Shown: positions 9,691 through 18,909, numbered from the stretch's first letter. The stretch is DNA of 64,000 nucleotides from Helicobacter mastomyrinus (GCF_039555295.1 NZ_CP145316.1:1803788-1867787), one strand, 5' to 3'. Numbers and translations are program-made. The notes: generated by a model not told the origin, from the letters alone.

Positions 9691-10074
9691 TTAGTGCTTA
9701 TGCTCACCAGCGTGCATAGGGCAGCCACTAGCTTCATCAAAGCCATAAGCTTTTTTGTCTGCATCGCTCATTTTTTCTACACGAGCTTTTACACCTTCTT
9801 TTAGGGCTTTTTTATAAGCGCGAAGCTCTTTAGCATTCCAACTATCAGTAGCTTTTTCAAAGGCTGCTTTTACTTTTTCCATATATTTAGGCTTATTCTT
9901 TTCGCTCATTTTAGCCACTCTTTTGCGCACTTCCAATGCTAAATCAACAGCATCTTCACCCTTTAGTGTGCCTTGAAGTTTCACCAAATCATCGTCTTTT
10001 TTCTTGCTAAGGTCGATACCATAGCCAAAAGAAAAAGCCAAAGCCGCTACCAACAAAATTTTAGTTACTTTCAT
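9691..10074 (-). CDS. DUF1104 family secreted protein
   Basis: This 127-residue protein has a signal peptide (about 1-19, ending FGYG) and a charged, lysine-rich helical body. The repeated pattern of VRKRVAKMSEKNKPKYMEKVK and VKARVEKMSDADKKAYGF is characteristic of the DUF1104 proteins of Helicobacter and Campylobacter. The tail ends in a possible metal-binding segment, CPMHAGEHKH. The product is expected in the periplasm; the family has no established function. It converges on czcA, with a shared terminator between them, and has a good AAAGGAGC ribosome site. The His/Cys/Met tail next to a metal pump is suggestive, but a link is only inference. Confidence 0.72.
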   Translation of the reverse strand: MKVTKILLVAALAFSFGYGIDLSKKKDDDLVKLQGTLKGEDAVDLALEVRKRVAKMSEKNKPKYMEKVKAAFEKATDSWNAKELRAYKKALKEGVKARVEKMSDADKKAYGFDEASGCPMHAGEHKH

Positions 10075-10332
10075 AACTGCTCCTTTATGATGAAATTGAG
10101 ATGATATTGTTAAGCATTTTGGCTTAATTTTATATAAAAAATAAGAGTAATTCTATAAATTAAAGAGTGATGTATGCTTTTTGAAAAATGGAAAAATAAT
10201 TTGAAACACAAATCAATAGATTTTATCAAGAGGAGGGCTATATCTTCAATTGTTGAAAAATGATGTGTTGTTGGTGGGTATAAAATTATAATCCTTAAAG
10301 ATAATTTTGATAAAACTAAAATTAAGTAGATT

Positions 10333-11682
10333 TTAATCTGCAGAGGGTAGAGATTCTATAGATTCCACCCCTGCGCCCTTTAGCAATTGCTGAATTTTTT
10401 CGCTTTTGTTTGCAATGCCCTGATTGCCCTCATACTTTTTCATCACATCTTCATACGTTTTAGAAAGTGTGCCAATATTCTGTCCTAGTTTCTCCAAAGT
10501 CCCCTCAAATCGTCTAATACTCTCAAAAAGCCTGTGAATCTCCTCAAAAATCTTATCAATATTTTTGTTGCGATATTCCATCTGCCATAGATTATTGATG
10601 ATTTTCAAAACCGCCATAATTGTAGTAGGAGAGACAAGCACCACACCTTTTTGATACGCCTCATCATAGAGGTTTGCATTATGCTGCATGGCTTCTAAAA
10701 ATGCCCCCTCAATAGGAATAAACATCAGCACAAAATCAAGCTTTTGTCCTTGAGTGTATTGCTGATAGCCTTTCAGGCTTAAGCCCTTAAAATGCGTCCT
10801 TATAGAATCTGCTAAATCTTTTTGGGCTAAGATTCTATCCTGCTCGCTTTGAGCATTGCATAGCCTTTCATACGCAATAAGCGAGGTTTTTGCATCGACT
10901 ATCACGCACCGCTCCTCACCATTGCTTCTAGGAAGCTTGATAATAGCATCTGGACGGAGTTTATTATGCTCCTCATCGTGCATATTAGCTTGTAGTTCAT
11001 ATTCACGCCCCTCTTGCAATCCACTACTTTCAAACACCCTTTGCAAGATAATTTCCCCCCAATTTCCCTGCGTTTTATTCTCGCCCTTAAGGGCATTTGT
11101 GAGATTATGCGCATCAGTTGAAAGCTGCATATTGAGCTTGTGAAGCTGCTCTATTTGTGTGCTAAGGGTAGTATGCTGCTTAATAGTGCTCGTGTGGCTT
11201 TCATAAAGCTGTTTTGAGAATCTGCTGATTTCATCTTTTAGAGGTTGCAGGGAAAGGGTTTGATTTTCATTGAAAATTTGTGTATTTTTTTGCAAAATAT
11301 CCGCCCCCAAAGCCTTAAAGGCATTTTTTAGCTCCTCTTTGTTTTTCTCCTCTCTTTTTTGCGCCTCCTCCTGTGTGAGCGTGTATTGCTCTTGTAAATG
11401 CTGCAAAAGCTGCTGTGCGTGTGTCTTTTCCTGTGCTATTCGCTCCTCAAAATGCCTTTGCATATCTTCTAATCGCTGCGTAGAACTAGATTCTATCATT
11501 TGCATATTGCTTTGTGCCTGTGTGAGCGAGGTAGAGAGGCTTTGAATCTGTGTTTTGTATTGCTCTATCTCATATTGATATGTGGATTTTAGGGCTTTTA
11601 ATGTGCTTTTCTGCCATATCCACATACCCAAAGCCCCACATATTAGCCCTATACAACCGATAGAAATCATTTCAGCTATCAT
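10333..11682 (-). CDS. rmuC: DNA recombination protein RmuC
   Basis: This protein of about 449 residues has an N-terminal membrane anchor ([19 protein letters not shown], about 6-24) and a long coiled coil (about 30-190, rich in Q, E, K). A conserved RmuC nuclease-like domain follows, with [39 protein letters not shown] and [17 protein letters not shown]. RmuC limits DNA rearrangement between inverted repeats in E. coli. The chosen ATG (11682) overlaps the end of moaC by 11 bp; another ATG lies 12 bp further in. A longer reading from 11754 would run through moaC and lacks support. Confidence 0.9.
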   Translation of the reverse strand: MIAEMISIGCIGLICGALGMWIWQKSTLKALKSTYQYEIEQYKTQIQSLSTSLTQAQSNMQMIESSSTQRLEDMQRHFEERIAQEKTHAQQLLQHLQEQYTLTQEEAQKREEKNKEELKNAFKALGADILQKNTQIFNENQTLSLQPLKDEISRFSKQLYESHTSTIKQHTTLSTQIEQLHKLNMQLSTDAHNLTNALKGENKTQGNWGEIILQRVFESSGLQEGREYELQANMHDEEHNKLRPDAIIKLPRSNGEERCVIVDAKTSLIAYERLCNAQSEQDRILAQKDLADSIRTHFKGLSLKGYQQYTQGQKLDFVLMFIPIEGAFLEAMQHNANLYDEAYQKGVVLVSPTTIMAVLKIINNLWQMEYRNKNIDKIFEEIHRLFESIRRFEGTLEKLGQNIGTLSKTYEDVMKKYEGNQGIANKSEKIQQLLKGAGVESIESLPSAD

Positions 11683-12148
11683 AATGAAACTCCCCGCTTT
11701 TCCCACCACTCTTAGAATCCAAGTGAATGTGATGAATCTCCATACGCTTATCAATGGCTTTCAGCATATCATAAATGGTAAGTAGCCCGATACCCACGCC
11801 TGTGAGCGCCTCCATCTCCACGCCGGTTTTACCCTCACACTTTACCAACACGCCAAGCTTAATGCTATGGGTCTTTTCATCGGGCGTAATATCGACATTG
11901 ATTTTATTGATGATAAGCGGGTGGCACATAGGAATGAGTTCGCTTGTTTTTTTACTCCCCATAATCGCGGCAATAATCGCAGTTTGCGTGATTGAACCTT
12001 TTTTACCCGTGTGAGTGATAGCTGCTTTGAAAGCTGCCGCGCTCATAGTGATAATGCCACTCGCATAAGCCTCACGTGTAGTAATGTGCTTATCGCTCAC
12101 ATCGACCATTGTGGGATTGTGATGTTCATTAAGATGAGTAATCTGCAT
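11672..12148 (-). CDS. moaC: Cyclic pyranopterin monophosphate synthase MoaC
   Basis: This 158-residue enzyme makes cyclic pyranopterin monophosphate from the MoaA product in the first stage of molybdenum cofactor synthesis. Visible family signatures are [14 protein letters not shown] near the N-terminus, [13 protein letters not shown] (about 68-80, with the catalytic His/Lys region) and [25 protein letters not shown] near the C-terminus. Length is typical (about 160). It belongs to a minus-strand cofactor group and is followed by rmuC with an overlap. It is separated from mogA by an unusual 293-bp stretch. A GGAGC ribosome site precedes the ATG. It matches HP0798 in H. pylori. Confidence 0.95.
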   Translation of the reverse strand: MQITHLNEHHNPTMVDVSDKHITTREAYASGIITMSAAAFKAAITHTGKKGSITQTAIIAAIMGSKKTSELIPMCHPLIINKINVDITPDEKTHSIKLGVLVKCEGKTGVEMEALTGVGIGLLTIYDMLKAIDKRMEIHHIHLDSKSGGKSGEFHYDS

Positions 12149-12441
12149 AATGCTCCTTTATGTTATGTTTCTATGTTATTGGGGTTTCACGCCGCATAAG
12201 GCTCTTGCTTCGCACGATATAAAATCCAGCTTCGCACTTGAGGGATGCACTTATAACCACACTTCGTTTGGTTCTCAAGTGAGTTTCTAAGGTATAGAAT
12301 CTCTATTCCTAGCCTCTTAGTAGCGCGAAGGGGATAAGGGTTAAAATCTTCTTTGTGAAAAATAGAATACAAAATTCTTTATAATAATGCAAATACTCCT
12401 ACTTAATTTTACGAGATTCGCCTTACTACCTTAAGTATGCT
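12149..12441. other. Structured non-coding stretch between moaC and mogA
   Basis: No convincing gene is present. The arms CACTTGAG (12235-12242) and CTCAAGTG (12274-12281) are perfect inverted repeats. Inside them AACCA (12255-12259) can pair with TGGTT (12269-12273), giving a bulged stem-loop. TTCGCAC and similar short motifs recur. A 61-codon open frame on the minus strand (12187-12372) covers it but shows no family features. It may be a degenerate repeat or a leader of moaC. Confidence 0.4.
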
Positions 12442-12981
12442 TTAGGATTTAGGGCGATAGGCTTGAATGTATTGTGTATTGGGGTAAATATAATTTCCTT
12501 CGATTAAATCAATACAATAAGGCACAGCGGGGAATACCGCTGCTAGACATTCTTCAATGCTTTTGGGCTTACCCGGGAGATTGATAATCAAAGATTTGCC
12601 TCTAATACCCGCACTCTGCCGCGATAAAATCGCCGTAGGCACATATTTTAGACTCACACTTCGCATAAGCTCCCCAAAGCCGGGTAACATCTTTTGACAT
12701 ACATTTTGTGTCGCTTCGGGCGTTACGTCTCTCTTTGCTGGGCCTGTGCCACCAGTGGTAACAATTAAATCACAGCCTTGCTTATCGCTTAAATCTTTGA
12801 GGCAAGATTCTATCTCTTGCTGCTCATCACTCACAATATGATAGTGGTATTGGCAAGGATTAAGGATATAGCGCTCAAGCACTTCCTGTATTGCCTTGCC
12901 CGATATATCTTCATATATGCCTTGTGCAGCTCTATCACTAGAGACAAGCACGCCAATATGGATTGTCTGCATATCTTGCAT
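12442..12981 (-). CDS. mogA: Molybdopterin adenylyltransferase MogA
   Basis: This 179-residue protein belongs to the MoaB/Mog family. It contains IGVLVSSDRAAQGIYEDISG near the N-terminus, LIVTTGGTGPAKRDVTPEA (about 81-99, the molybdopterin-binding GGTG loop) and LIINLPGKPKSIEECL (about 130-145). It adenylates molybdopterin before metal insertion by MoeA. The ATG at 12981 shares its first base with the last base of the mobB stop codon, and AAAGGAG lies 5 nt upstream, so translation is coupled. Equivalent to HP0799. MoaB is a close alternative name, but the length and operon favour MogA. Confidence 0.92.
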   Translation of the reverse strand: MQDMQTIHIGVLVSSDRAAQGIYEDISGKAIQEVLERYILNPCQYHYHIVSDEQQEIESCLKDLSDKQGCDLIVTTGGTGPAKRDVTPEATQNVCQKMLPGFGELMRSVSLKYVPTAILSRQSAGIRGKSLIINLPGKPKSIEECLAAVFPAVPYCIDLIEGNYIYPNTQYIQAYRPKS

Positions 12982-13526
12982 TATATCTCCTTTGTAGTGG
13001 GGTGGGTATGGGAAAATTGATGAATAAAATCTGTAATTTTTGCAATATCATTGAGTGGCAAGATAGGCAAATGCGTGGGCAGAATCTGTGTATTTGCCAC
13101 ACTTTCATCAATGGCAAAGGCATTTGCATAGGGGATATAAGCAGATTCTATATATTCTCTTGCCACCACGATACGCGGGAATGGTAGTGTTTTAAGCCCT
13201 TCGATAAATACATAATCATACGTTTGAAACATATTTAGGGCTTCATAAAAGGCTTGGGTTTGGGTAGATTCTGTATGTGGGGAGGCGTGCCTTAGCTGCA
13301 GGGTAGTGCGTGTAGGGGAGATAAGGGCGACTGCGTGGGAGCGTTGAAAAAACTCATAAGAATCTTTGCCCTTTGTATCAAACATTGCCTTATCCTTTGG
13401 GTCGTGTTTGATAACTGCTATTTTGCAATGCTGCAAATACTCGCATAATTTGCAGATAAGCGTAGTCTTGCCGCTATTGCTTTTCCCGCTAAAGGCAAAG
13501 ACAATGGGCTTTTTAGAATCTTGCAT
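12981..13526 (-). CDS. mobB: Molybdopterin-guanine dinucleotide biosynthesis adapter MobB
   Basis: This 181-residue protein begins with a P-loop, FSGKSNSGKTTLI (about 12-24). It continues with the MobB pattern: AVIKHDPKDKAMFDTKGKDSY (about 37-57), followed by YDYVFIEGLK (about 104-113). MobB binds GTP and assists MobA in attaching GMP to molybdopterin. It lies between moaE and mogA in the cofactor operon. The gap to moaE is 9 bp. The KDS and EGLK motifs match the family well. Confidence 0.9.
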   Translation of the reverse strand: MQDSKKPIVFAFSGKSNSGKTTLICKLCEYLQHCKIAVIKHDPKDKAMFDTKGKDSYEFFQRSHAVALISPTRTTLQLRHASPHTESTQTQAFYEALNMFQTYDYVFIEGLKTLPFPRIVVAREYIESAYIPYANAFAIDESVANTQILPTHLPILPLNDIAKITDFIHQFSHTHPTTKEI

Positions 13527-13535
13527 AAGATGTCC

Positions 13536-13982
13536 TCAACGTTTGGCTAGAATGCCGCTACCTGCTAAAGGTTTGCTACGTTTTTGCGCATAGATTCTCT
13601 GCTGATTGATAATATCATATTTCCAAATGGGCGCATTTGCCTTAAAATCCTCAATAAAAGGCATATATACTTCAAAAGCTTCTTTGCGGTGAGAGGAGAT
13701 AATCCCGCACATATAGGAGCTTTGGGAGTATTGGACATCGCCGATGCTATGCGCCATACAGATATAGGCATTATGCTCTTTTTGCGCTTTCTGCTGCCAC
13801 TTATCAAACCATTTTTGCAAAAGCGGCTTGTAAATATCAAAGCTTAGGGCGTTGATTTGGGATTCTTTACGCACGATACCGGTAAAAACGCTTAGCGCCC
13901 CAGCATTAGAATCTTGAGCTAATCGCTCCCATTGTGTGTAAATCTCCGCGGCGGGTAATGCCCCTTGATATAGCTCAAGCAT
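13536..13982 (-). CDS. moaE: Molybdopterin synthase catalytic subunit MoaE
   Basis: This protein of about 148 residues is the large subunit of molybdopterin synthase, which moves sulfur from MoaD thiocarboxylate to cyclic pyranopterin. Family features are GALSVFTGIVRKES (about 27-40), ICMAHSIGDVQYSQSSYMCGIISSHRKEAFEVY (about 74-106, with the His-Arg pair SSHR) and APIWKYD (about 122-128). The start at 13982 was chosen because ATG overlaps the moaD stop codon by one base (TAATG), the usual MoaD-MoaE coupling. An upstream ATG at 13994 is less likely. Equivalent to HP0800. Confidence 0.92.
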   Translation of the reverse strand: MLELYQGALPAAEIYTQWERLAQDSNAGALSVFTGIVRKESQINALSFDIYKPLLQKWFDKWQQKAQKEHNAYICMAHSIGDVQYSQSSYMCGIISSHRKEAFEVYMPFIEDFKANAPIWKYDIINQQRIYAQKRSKPLAGSGILAKR

Positions 13983-14206
13983 TAGCCACCGCATACAGGA
14001 GGGAGTAGCACGACCTTATCGCCTGATTTTAGGGGATAGCTAATGTCCTCTATGATTTCATCATTGACAGCTACTGCACTGATTTCAAGCCAACAATGCA
14101 AAGTTTCATCTTGGGATAAAATCTCTCTTAGCTCCTTAAGACTTTGGACTTCTAGCTCACGTGAGGGGATATTACTCATAGGACCTAAAAATTCAACTTT
14201 CACCAT
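13982..14206 (-). CDS. moaD: Molybdopterin synthase sulfur carrier subunit MoaD
   Basis: This small ubiquitin-like protein (74 residues) ends in VVLLPPVCGG, with the C-terminal double glycine that is activated and carries the thiocarboxylate. VAVNDEIIEDISYPLKSGDKV in the middle matches ThiS/MoaD folds. The start at 14206 was chosen because AAGGA lies 6 nt before it; an extension upstream to 14245 would add residues not found in the family. It is coupled to moaE by a one-base overlap. The Cys directly before the GG is slightly unusual. Equivalent to HP0801. Confidence 0.9.
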   Translation of the reverse strand: MVKVEFLGPMSNIPSRELEVQSLKELREILSQDETLHCWLEISAVAVNDEIIEDISYPLKSGDKVVLLPPVCGG

Positions 14207-14258
14207 AAACATTCCTTGCTGCGTGATTATTGATATGTAAAGCATACCAAAGCTGAAG

Positions 14259-15500
14259 TTAAAAGTGATTTAAAAACATCACTTTGACTTCCTCTCCTGC
14301 TGCCAAATCACTGCCATTCTCCTCTAAAATCGCTAGGGCGGTATTATGCGTAAGATTGTTAATCATTGAGCTTTGGAGGGATTTTTTCGCACTAAAGCTT
14401 ACATTAAACGTGCCCTGCTCATCATTATAAATCTCACAAGCACGGAATTCCATACGCGTATCCACTCTTTTGATATTTTCAAGCAAACGCGCCTTAAAGA
14501 AAGTGGGCTTGTGGATTCTACCCTGTAATCGCGCGAGAATAATAGAGCCAAAGAGGAGGAAGGTTACCGCGCAAGAATTAGGGAATCCGGGTAGCCCTAA
14601 GATAAATGTATCACCACAAGATGCACACGCCACAGGCTTACCCGGCTTCAATCGCACACCTTTGAAATGAATCTGCCCCATTTTTTTAATCACATCTTGT
14701 GTGAAGTCATAATCTCCCATACTCATACCGCCAGTGCTGATAATCATATCACACTCACGCAAAGCGCGTTCATATGCGGCTTTAATCATCGCTTTATCAT
14801 CTTTAAGCAAGGGATACACCATAGGCTCTTGCCCCATTTGCAATAAAATAGATTCTAAAAGATGGGGATTGACGCTTCTAACGACATTTTCATACTTTTT
14901 TTCCTCGCCTACCTCGATGATTTCATCGCCCACACAGAGAATCCCCACGCGCGCCTTTTGATAGACTTGGAGGAAGTTTTGATTGAGTTCAGCGAGTAAG
15001 CCTATTTCAAAAGCGCCGATTTTATCACCTTGTTTGAGTAGCACCTCACCTTTTTTGTAGTTATCGCCCGCTTGACGAATCCACTGATGTGGCTTGATAT
15101 TATCTGCTGATGTGTTTAAAAAGATTCTGTTATCTTTTAATGTGATATGCTCGACAATGATAAGCGTATCTGCATTTATGGGCAGCAAAGAGCCTGTAAA
15201 AGTTTTTATCGTATATCCTCTTTGTAAGGTGGGGCGGTTAGGATTCCCTGCTTTGTTGGGCGGCAAAATTTCTAAGCCATTTGTAAGCAATGTAGGCATA
15301 TCTTCAAAATTTATCGCATAGCCGTCCATTGCTGATGTTGGGTAAGATGGAACGTCACACGGAGCGGTTATATCTTCTGCGCAGATTCTATGAAGTGCGT
15401 TTTTAAAATGCACTTGCTGGGTGCCAAGAGGCTTGATAGGCAGGGTATTTAGGATTTTTACAGCCTCATCATAGCTAATAAGGGTAGGATAGTCTGCCAT
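14259..15500 (-). CDS. moeA: Molybdopterin molybdenumtransferase MoeA
   Basis: This 413-residue enzyme inserts molybdate into adenylated molybdopterin. Motifs in order: DITAPCDVPSYPTSAMDGYAI (about 38-58, the SAMDGYA signature), LLPINADTLIIVEH (about 105-118), VGILCVGDEIIEVGE (about 184-198), CDMIISTGGMSMGDYDFT (about 250-267), and GVRLKPGKPVACA and ILGLPGFPNSCAV (about 280-315). Length is normal. It follows ribA by 20 bp and precedes moaD by about 50 bp in a minus-strand operon. H. pylori carries moeA elsewhere in its genome, so the grouping here is more complete. Confidence 0.95.
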   Translation of the reverse strand: MADYPTLISYDEAVKILNTLPIKPLGTQQVHFKNALHRICAEDITAPCDVPSYPTSAMDGYAINFEDMPTLLTNGLEILPPNKAGNPNRPTLQRGYTIKTFTGSLLPINADTLIIVEHITLKDNRIFLNTSADNIKPHQWIRQAGDNYKKGEVLLKQGDKIGAFEIGLLAELNQNFLQVYQKARVGILCVGDEIIEVGEEKKYENVVRSVNPHLLESILLQMGQEPMVYPLLKDDKAMIKAAYERALRECDMIISTGGMSMGDYDFTQDVIKKMGQIHFKGVRLKPGKPVACASCGDTFILGLPGFPNSCAVTFLLFGSIILARLQGRIHKPTFFKARLLENIKRVDTRMEFRACEIYNDEQGTFNVSFSAKKSLQSSMINNLTHNTALAILEENGSDLAAGEEVKVMFLNHF

Positions 15501-15520
15501 ATTGCCTCCTTATATTGAGT

Positions 15521-16105
15521 TTAAAGCAAATGTCCTAGTTTTTGCTTTTTTACTGCTAAATAGCCTTGATTATGTGGATTAGTAGGAGTGATAATACTAT
15601 GGCGCACAACTTTTGCATAAGGTTTTATGGCGTTGATTTTTCGCGGATTGTTTGTTAAAAGATTAATTTGTGTGAGATGAAAATGCTTCAAAATCTCCCC
15701 CACGATTTCATAAGTCCTTAAATCACTTTCAAAGCCTAATTCGTGGTTTGCCTCCACCGTATCATAGCCTTTGTCCTGTAAGGCATACGCATTGATTTTA
15801 TTAAATAGCCCTATGCCACGTCCTTCCTGACGTAAATAGATAAGCATTCCACCCTCATCATTACGTGCAATTTGTTCCATTGCAAGGGCGAGTTCATTCC
15901 CGCAATCGCATTTTTTTGAACCAAAAACATCGCCAGTTAGGCATTCAGAGTGAATTCTCACAAGAGGAATCTCTCCTAAATGCGATGTGAAAACTACAAG
16001 ATGTTCTTTTGAAGATTCTTTAGTGATATATTCACGAAAGCTGATAGCAAGAAAATCTCCAAAACGCGTAGGGAGCTTTGCTTGCTGTGATACCTCATAT
16101 TCCAT
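15521..16105 (-). CDS. ribA: GTP cyclohydrolase II RibA
   Basis: This 194-residue enzyme opens GTP to the pyrimidine precursor of riboflavin. The zinc ligands are visible as Cys55, Cys66 and Cys68 in [17 protein letters not shown]. The catalytic region [18 protein letters not shown] (about 90-107) and LLTNNPRKI (about 149-157) are intact. It is a stand-alone RibA rather than a RibBA fusion. It is first in the minus-strand unit that continues with moeA; ribA also sits beside moaD in H. pylori (HP0802). Both pathways use GTP, which may explain the grouping. A candidate promoter should lie in 16106-16200 but none is clear. Confidence 0.95.
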   Translation of the reverse strand: MEYEVSQQAKLPTRFGDFLAISFREYITKESSKEHLVVFTSHLGEIPLVRIHSECLTGDVFGSKKCDCGNELALAMEQIARNDEGGMLIYLRQEGRGIGLFNKINAYALQDKGYDTVEANHELGFESDLRTYEIVGEILKHFHLTQINLLTNNPRKINAIKPYAKVVRHSIITPTNPHNQGYLAVKKQKLGHLL

Positions 16106-16216
16106 ATTTATCCTTTAATATATAGCAGTGCAAAATGTCTTATTTTTGAGAAAGCGCATTGTAAAATAATTTATTAAATCTGCATATAATTTTTTATGGC
16201 TTATCAATTTATAAAG

Positions 16217-16229
16217 GATAATTATTATC
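16217..16229. promoter_or_regulatory. Possible Fur/PerR-type operator upstream of katA
   Basis: GATAATTATTATC forms an imperfect palindrome (arms GATAA/TTATC) within a very AT-rich run about 55 bp before the catalase start. Helicobacter and Campylobacter catalase genes are often controlled by Fur or PerR, whose boxes are AT-rich inverted repeats of this kind. The assignment rests only on position and symmetry. AT-rich DNA yields such matches by chance. Confidence 0.3.
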
Positions 16230-16283
16230 TATTAATTATTTTTAGCTAAATTAAAAAAGTCAAATTAATACAAAGGAGAAAAA

Positions 16284-17717
16284 ATGGCAAAGAAATTGAC
16301 AACAGCGACAGGAACACCCATTGGCGATAATCAAAACTCAATGACAGCAGGAGCCCGCGGAAGTGTGCTTTTGCAAGATACTTGGCTTTTAGAGAAGCTC
16401 GCACATTTTGATAGGGAGAGAATCCCCGAGCGAGTAGTGCATGCAAACGGCAGTGCGGCGTATGGTGAGCTAACTATCACTAATGATATTACGAAATATT
16501 CTAAGGCGGATATTTTTAGTCAAGTGGGCAAAAAAACAAAGGCATTTTTAAGATTTTCAACCGTCGCAGGTGAGAGAGGTGCAGCAGATGCGGAGCGTGA
16601 TGTGCGAGGATTTGCGTTGAAATTTTACACAAATGAGGGTAATTGGGACATTGTAGGTAATAACACGCCTGTGTTCTTCATCAAAGATGCTTTGAAATTC
16701 CCTGATTTTATCCATACGCAAAAGCGCGACCCAAAGACGAATCTAAGAAGTGCGACAGCAGCGTGGGACTTTTGGAGCTTACACCCTGAATCTTTACATC
16801 AAGTAACGATTTTGATGAGCGATAGAGGCATTCCCCGCAGTTATCGTGAAATGCACGGCTTTGGCAGCCATACATATAGCTTTATCAATGCAAGAAATGA
16901 ACGATTTTGGGTGAAATTTCACTTCAAATCTATGCAGGGTATCCACAATCTCACCAATAAAGAAGCCGCAGAGATTATCGCAAATGATAGAGAATCCCAT
17001 CAACGCGATTTGTTTGAAAATATCGAAAAAGGTAACTTTCCTAAATGGCGATTTTGTGTGCAGATAATGCCTGAAAAAGACGCAGCGAATTATCGCTTTA
17101 ATCCATTTGATTTAACAAAAGTATGGAGTCATAAAGATTATCCATTGATTGAAGTGGGGATTTTAGAGCTTAATAAGAATCCTGAAAATTATTTTGCTGA
17201 AGTAGAGCAGGCAGCTTTCAATCCTGCTAATATCGTGCCGGGCATTGGGTATAGCCCCGATAAAATGCTACAAGGGCGATTGTTTGCCTATGGCGATACG
17301 CAGCGATATAGATTAGGTATTAATCATACGCAATTGCCTGTGAATGCGGCAATTTCTCCTGTATCCAATACACAGCGAGATGGCTATATGCAGATGGGTA
17401 AATTTGGTGGGGAACGTAACTACAATCCAAGTAAATTTGATGATTATAGCGAAGATAGCAATGCTATTGAGCCGCCATTACATACACAAGGAGGCGATGT
17501 AGCGATGCGATATAATCACAGAGATACAGAAGATGATTATTATGTCCAAGCCGGAGATTTGTATCGCTTAATGAATGATGCACAAAAAGAGGCGTTGTGT
17601 CAAAATATCAAAGAGGCAATGGAAGGTGTGCCAGCGGATATTAAAAAGCGTCAAATTGAGCATTTTAAAAAGGCTGATCCTGCTTATGGCAAACGTGTAG
17701 AGGAGCTAGTGCTGTAA
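16284..17717 (+). CDS. katA: Catalase KatA (monofunctional heme catalase)
   Basis: This 477-residue enzyme breaks down hydrogen peroxide. The active-site histidine is His53 in [11 protein letters not shown]. The catalytic Asn lies in VGNNTPVFF (about 124-132), and the heme iron ligand is Tyr336 in [37 protein letters not shown] in the N-terminal third is the family signature. Length matches small-subunit clade 3 catalases such as H. pylori KatA; the H. pylori C-terminal extension is absent. A strong AAAGGAG ribosome site precedes the ATG. No signal peptide is seen, so it is cytoplasmic, or exported by unknown means as reported for H. pylori. The ankyrin gene downstream may help heme loading. 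Confidence 0.97.
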   Translation: MAKKLTTATGTPIGDNQNSMTAGARGSVLLQDTWLLEKLAHFDRERIPERVVHANGSAAYGELTITNDITKYSKADIFSQVGKKTKAFLRFSTVAGERGAADAERDVRGFALKFYTNEGNWDIVGNNTPVFFIKDALKFPDFIHTQKRDPKTNLRSATAAWDFWSLHPESLHQVTILMSDRGIPRSYREMHGFGSHTYSFINARNERFWVKFHFKSMQGIHNLTNKEAAEIIANDRESHQRDLFENIEKGNFPKWRFCVQIMPEKDAANYRFNPFDLTKVWSHKDYPLIEVGILELNKNPENYFAEVEQAAFNPANIVPGIGYSPDKMLQGRLFAYGDTQRYRLGINHTQLPVNAAISPVSNTQRDGYMQMGKFGGERNYNPSKFDDYSEDSNAIEPPLHTQGGDVAMRYNHRDTEDDYYVQAGDLYRLMNDAQKEALCQNIKEAMEGVPADIKKRQIEHFKKADPAYGKRVEELVL

Positions 17718-17887
17718 GGATTTATATTAAAGTATTTGCGCTCGTAGGGAAGTGGATTCCCAATACTCCACGTATGATGGGATAACGTCGGCTTCTCTGT
17801 CTTTAATCCCTCTCTTGCAGGGTATTGTAAATATTTCATAAACCCGCAGTAAATGTGGATTCAGGAAATAGGCTATTTCACTTTTAC

Positions 17888-17918
17888 ATATAAAAATATC
17901 ACACAGATATTTTTATAT
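17888..17918. terminator. Perfect AT-rich 13-bp hairpin downstream of katA
   Basis: The arms 17888-17900 and 17906-17918 are exact inverted repeats around the loop ACACA. The stem is almost all A/T. It could serve as a weak terminator for katA or for the minus-strand open stretch, or as an operator. It is not followed by a long T run beyond the stem itself. Confidence 0.4.
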
Positions 17919-17944
17919 TTCCTGTGCCGTAAGATTTTTAAACC

Positions 17945-18229
17945 TTAGAAACTCACTCTGCAAGTGTGAAGTGAGAAAGGTAGTCTAGCAAACACTTCGT
18001 GCGTATGACAATCAAAGCAAGTATATTTACTAAGTGTGTGCTTTTCTAAAAAACTTTGTTTTACAGGAAATTTCTTTTGTCCTCGTAGTTTTGCTGTTAC
18101 TAGATTTGCCTTAGGAGGGCTGCAGATGCAAAGTAAGATCTTTTCTAAAGAAGCATTGCTTTGCAAGTGTAGATAAACATTTTGAAACTCTGCAAGGGCA
18201 AAATAAGGCTTTAGCTCTATTCTTTAATT
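17945..18229 (-). other. Open minus-strand stretch with a CxxCH motif, probably a gene remnant
   Basis: About 95 codons are open from a stop near 18230 to a stop at 17945, with no ATG and no ribosome site (a TTG lies at 18166). The translation contains KYTCFDCHTHEVFARL, a Cys-x-x-Cys-His pattern as in heme c proteins or zinc knuckles, plus two more Cys in LLCICSPP. No signal peptide is present, as a c-type cytochrome would need. I do not recognise a family. It may be the tail of a lost gene or chance. Confidence 0.2.
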
Positions 18230-18423
18230 TTGCAATGATAAATGATGTGATTCTGCACCCTGTGTATACGTGGATATGCTGGATTTATGTCTTAAGTATT
18301 ATAGATAAGATTTTTAATCAATTTATAAAATATATTTGGAATGCCTTATAAAATAGCATAAAGTAAAATATCAAAAATGCATACAAAAGATAGATTCTAA
18401 GCAGCAATGAGAAAAGGAGCAAT

Positions 18424-18909
18424 ATGACACTTACGCCACAAGAAGAGCAAAAACTCGAGGAATTTTGCGCTAAGGCATTTGACTTCGCACGAGAAAATGA
18501 TAAAGAATCTTTAGAAATAATGCTAAATGCGGGATTAAATATTAATCTAGCTAATCACAAAGGCAATACGTTGCTAATGTTAGCCGCATATCATAATAAT
18601 ATAGAAGTGGTAAAAATGCTGCTAGAGCGAGGTGCGAAGGTCGATAAGAAGAATGATAAAAATCAAACACCCCTTGCTGGTGTGTGCTTCAAAGGCTATA
18701 CAGATATGGCAAAATTACTACTTGAATATGGTGCGGACCCTGATATTGATAATGGAATGGGGCTTACACCGATGAATTGCGCCTGTATGTTTAGACACAA
18801 AGACATTATCCCTCTACTTCTAAAAAAGTCTAAAAAGAAACTCACATTAATGCAAAAAATCAGTATGTTTTTGATGTGTGTGAAGGACATAAGAAGAGAT
18901 ACTTTCTAA
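18424..18909 (+). CDS. Ankyrin-repeat protein next to catalase
   Basis: This 161-residue protein has four to five ankyrin repeats. Examples are HKGNTLLMLAAYHNNIEVVKMLLERGA (about 40-66), KNQTPLAGVCFKGYTDMAKLLLEYGA (about 79-104) and GLTPMNCACMFRHKDIIPLLLK (about 112-133). There is no signal peptide, so it should be cytoplasmic. In Campylobacter jejuni the ankyrin protein Cj1386 is encoded beside katA and is needed for heme delivery to catalase; the same role is plausible here but inferred from position. Unlike that case, 700 bp separate it from katA. A clear AAAAGGAGC ribosome site precedes the ATG. Confidence 0.82.
   Translation: MTLTPQEEQKLEEFCAKAFDFARENDKESLEIMLNAGLNINLANHKGNTLLMLAAYHNNIEVVKMLLERGAKVDKKNDKNQTPLAGVCFKGYTDMAKLLLEYGADPDIDNGMGLTPMNCACMFRHKDIIPLLLKKSKKKLTLMQKISMFLMCVKDIRRDTF

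Larger units (their letters stand above)
17718..18423. other. About 700 bp without a clear gene between katA and the ankyrin gene
   Basis: The first 130 bases may hold a katA terminator: AATCCCT and AGGGTATT around 17802-17825 can pair imperfectly. An AT-rich perfect hairpin follows (17888-17918). From 17945 to about 18229 the minus strand is open without a credible start and contains a CxxCH motif. The last 180 bases are AT-rich and probably hold the ankyrin gene promoter. The stretch looks like remnant DNA. Confidence 0.4.

Noticed and set aside
11683-11754. Longer N-terminus for RmuC starting at 11754
   Set aside because: It would run through moaC, adds residues unlike the family and lies before the membrane anchor that normally opens RmuC.
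12187-12372. 61-codon minus-strand open frame between moaC and mogA
   Set aside because: It has no recognisable domain or ribosome site, and the region looks like structured non-coding DNA.
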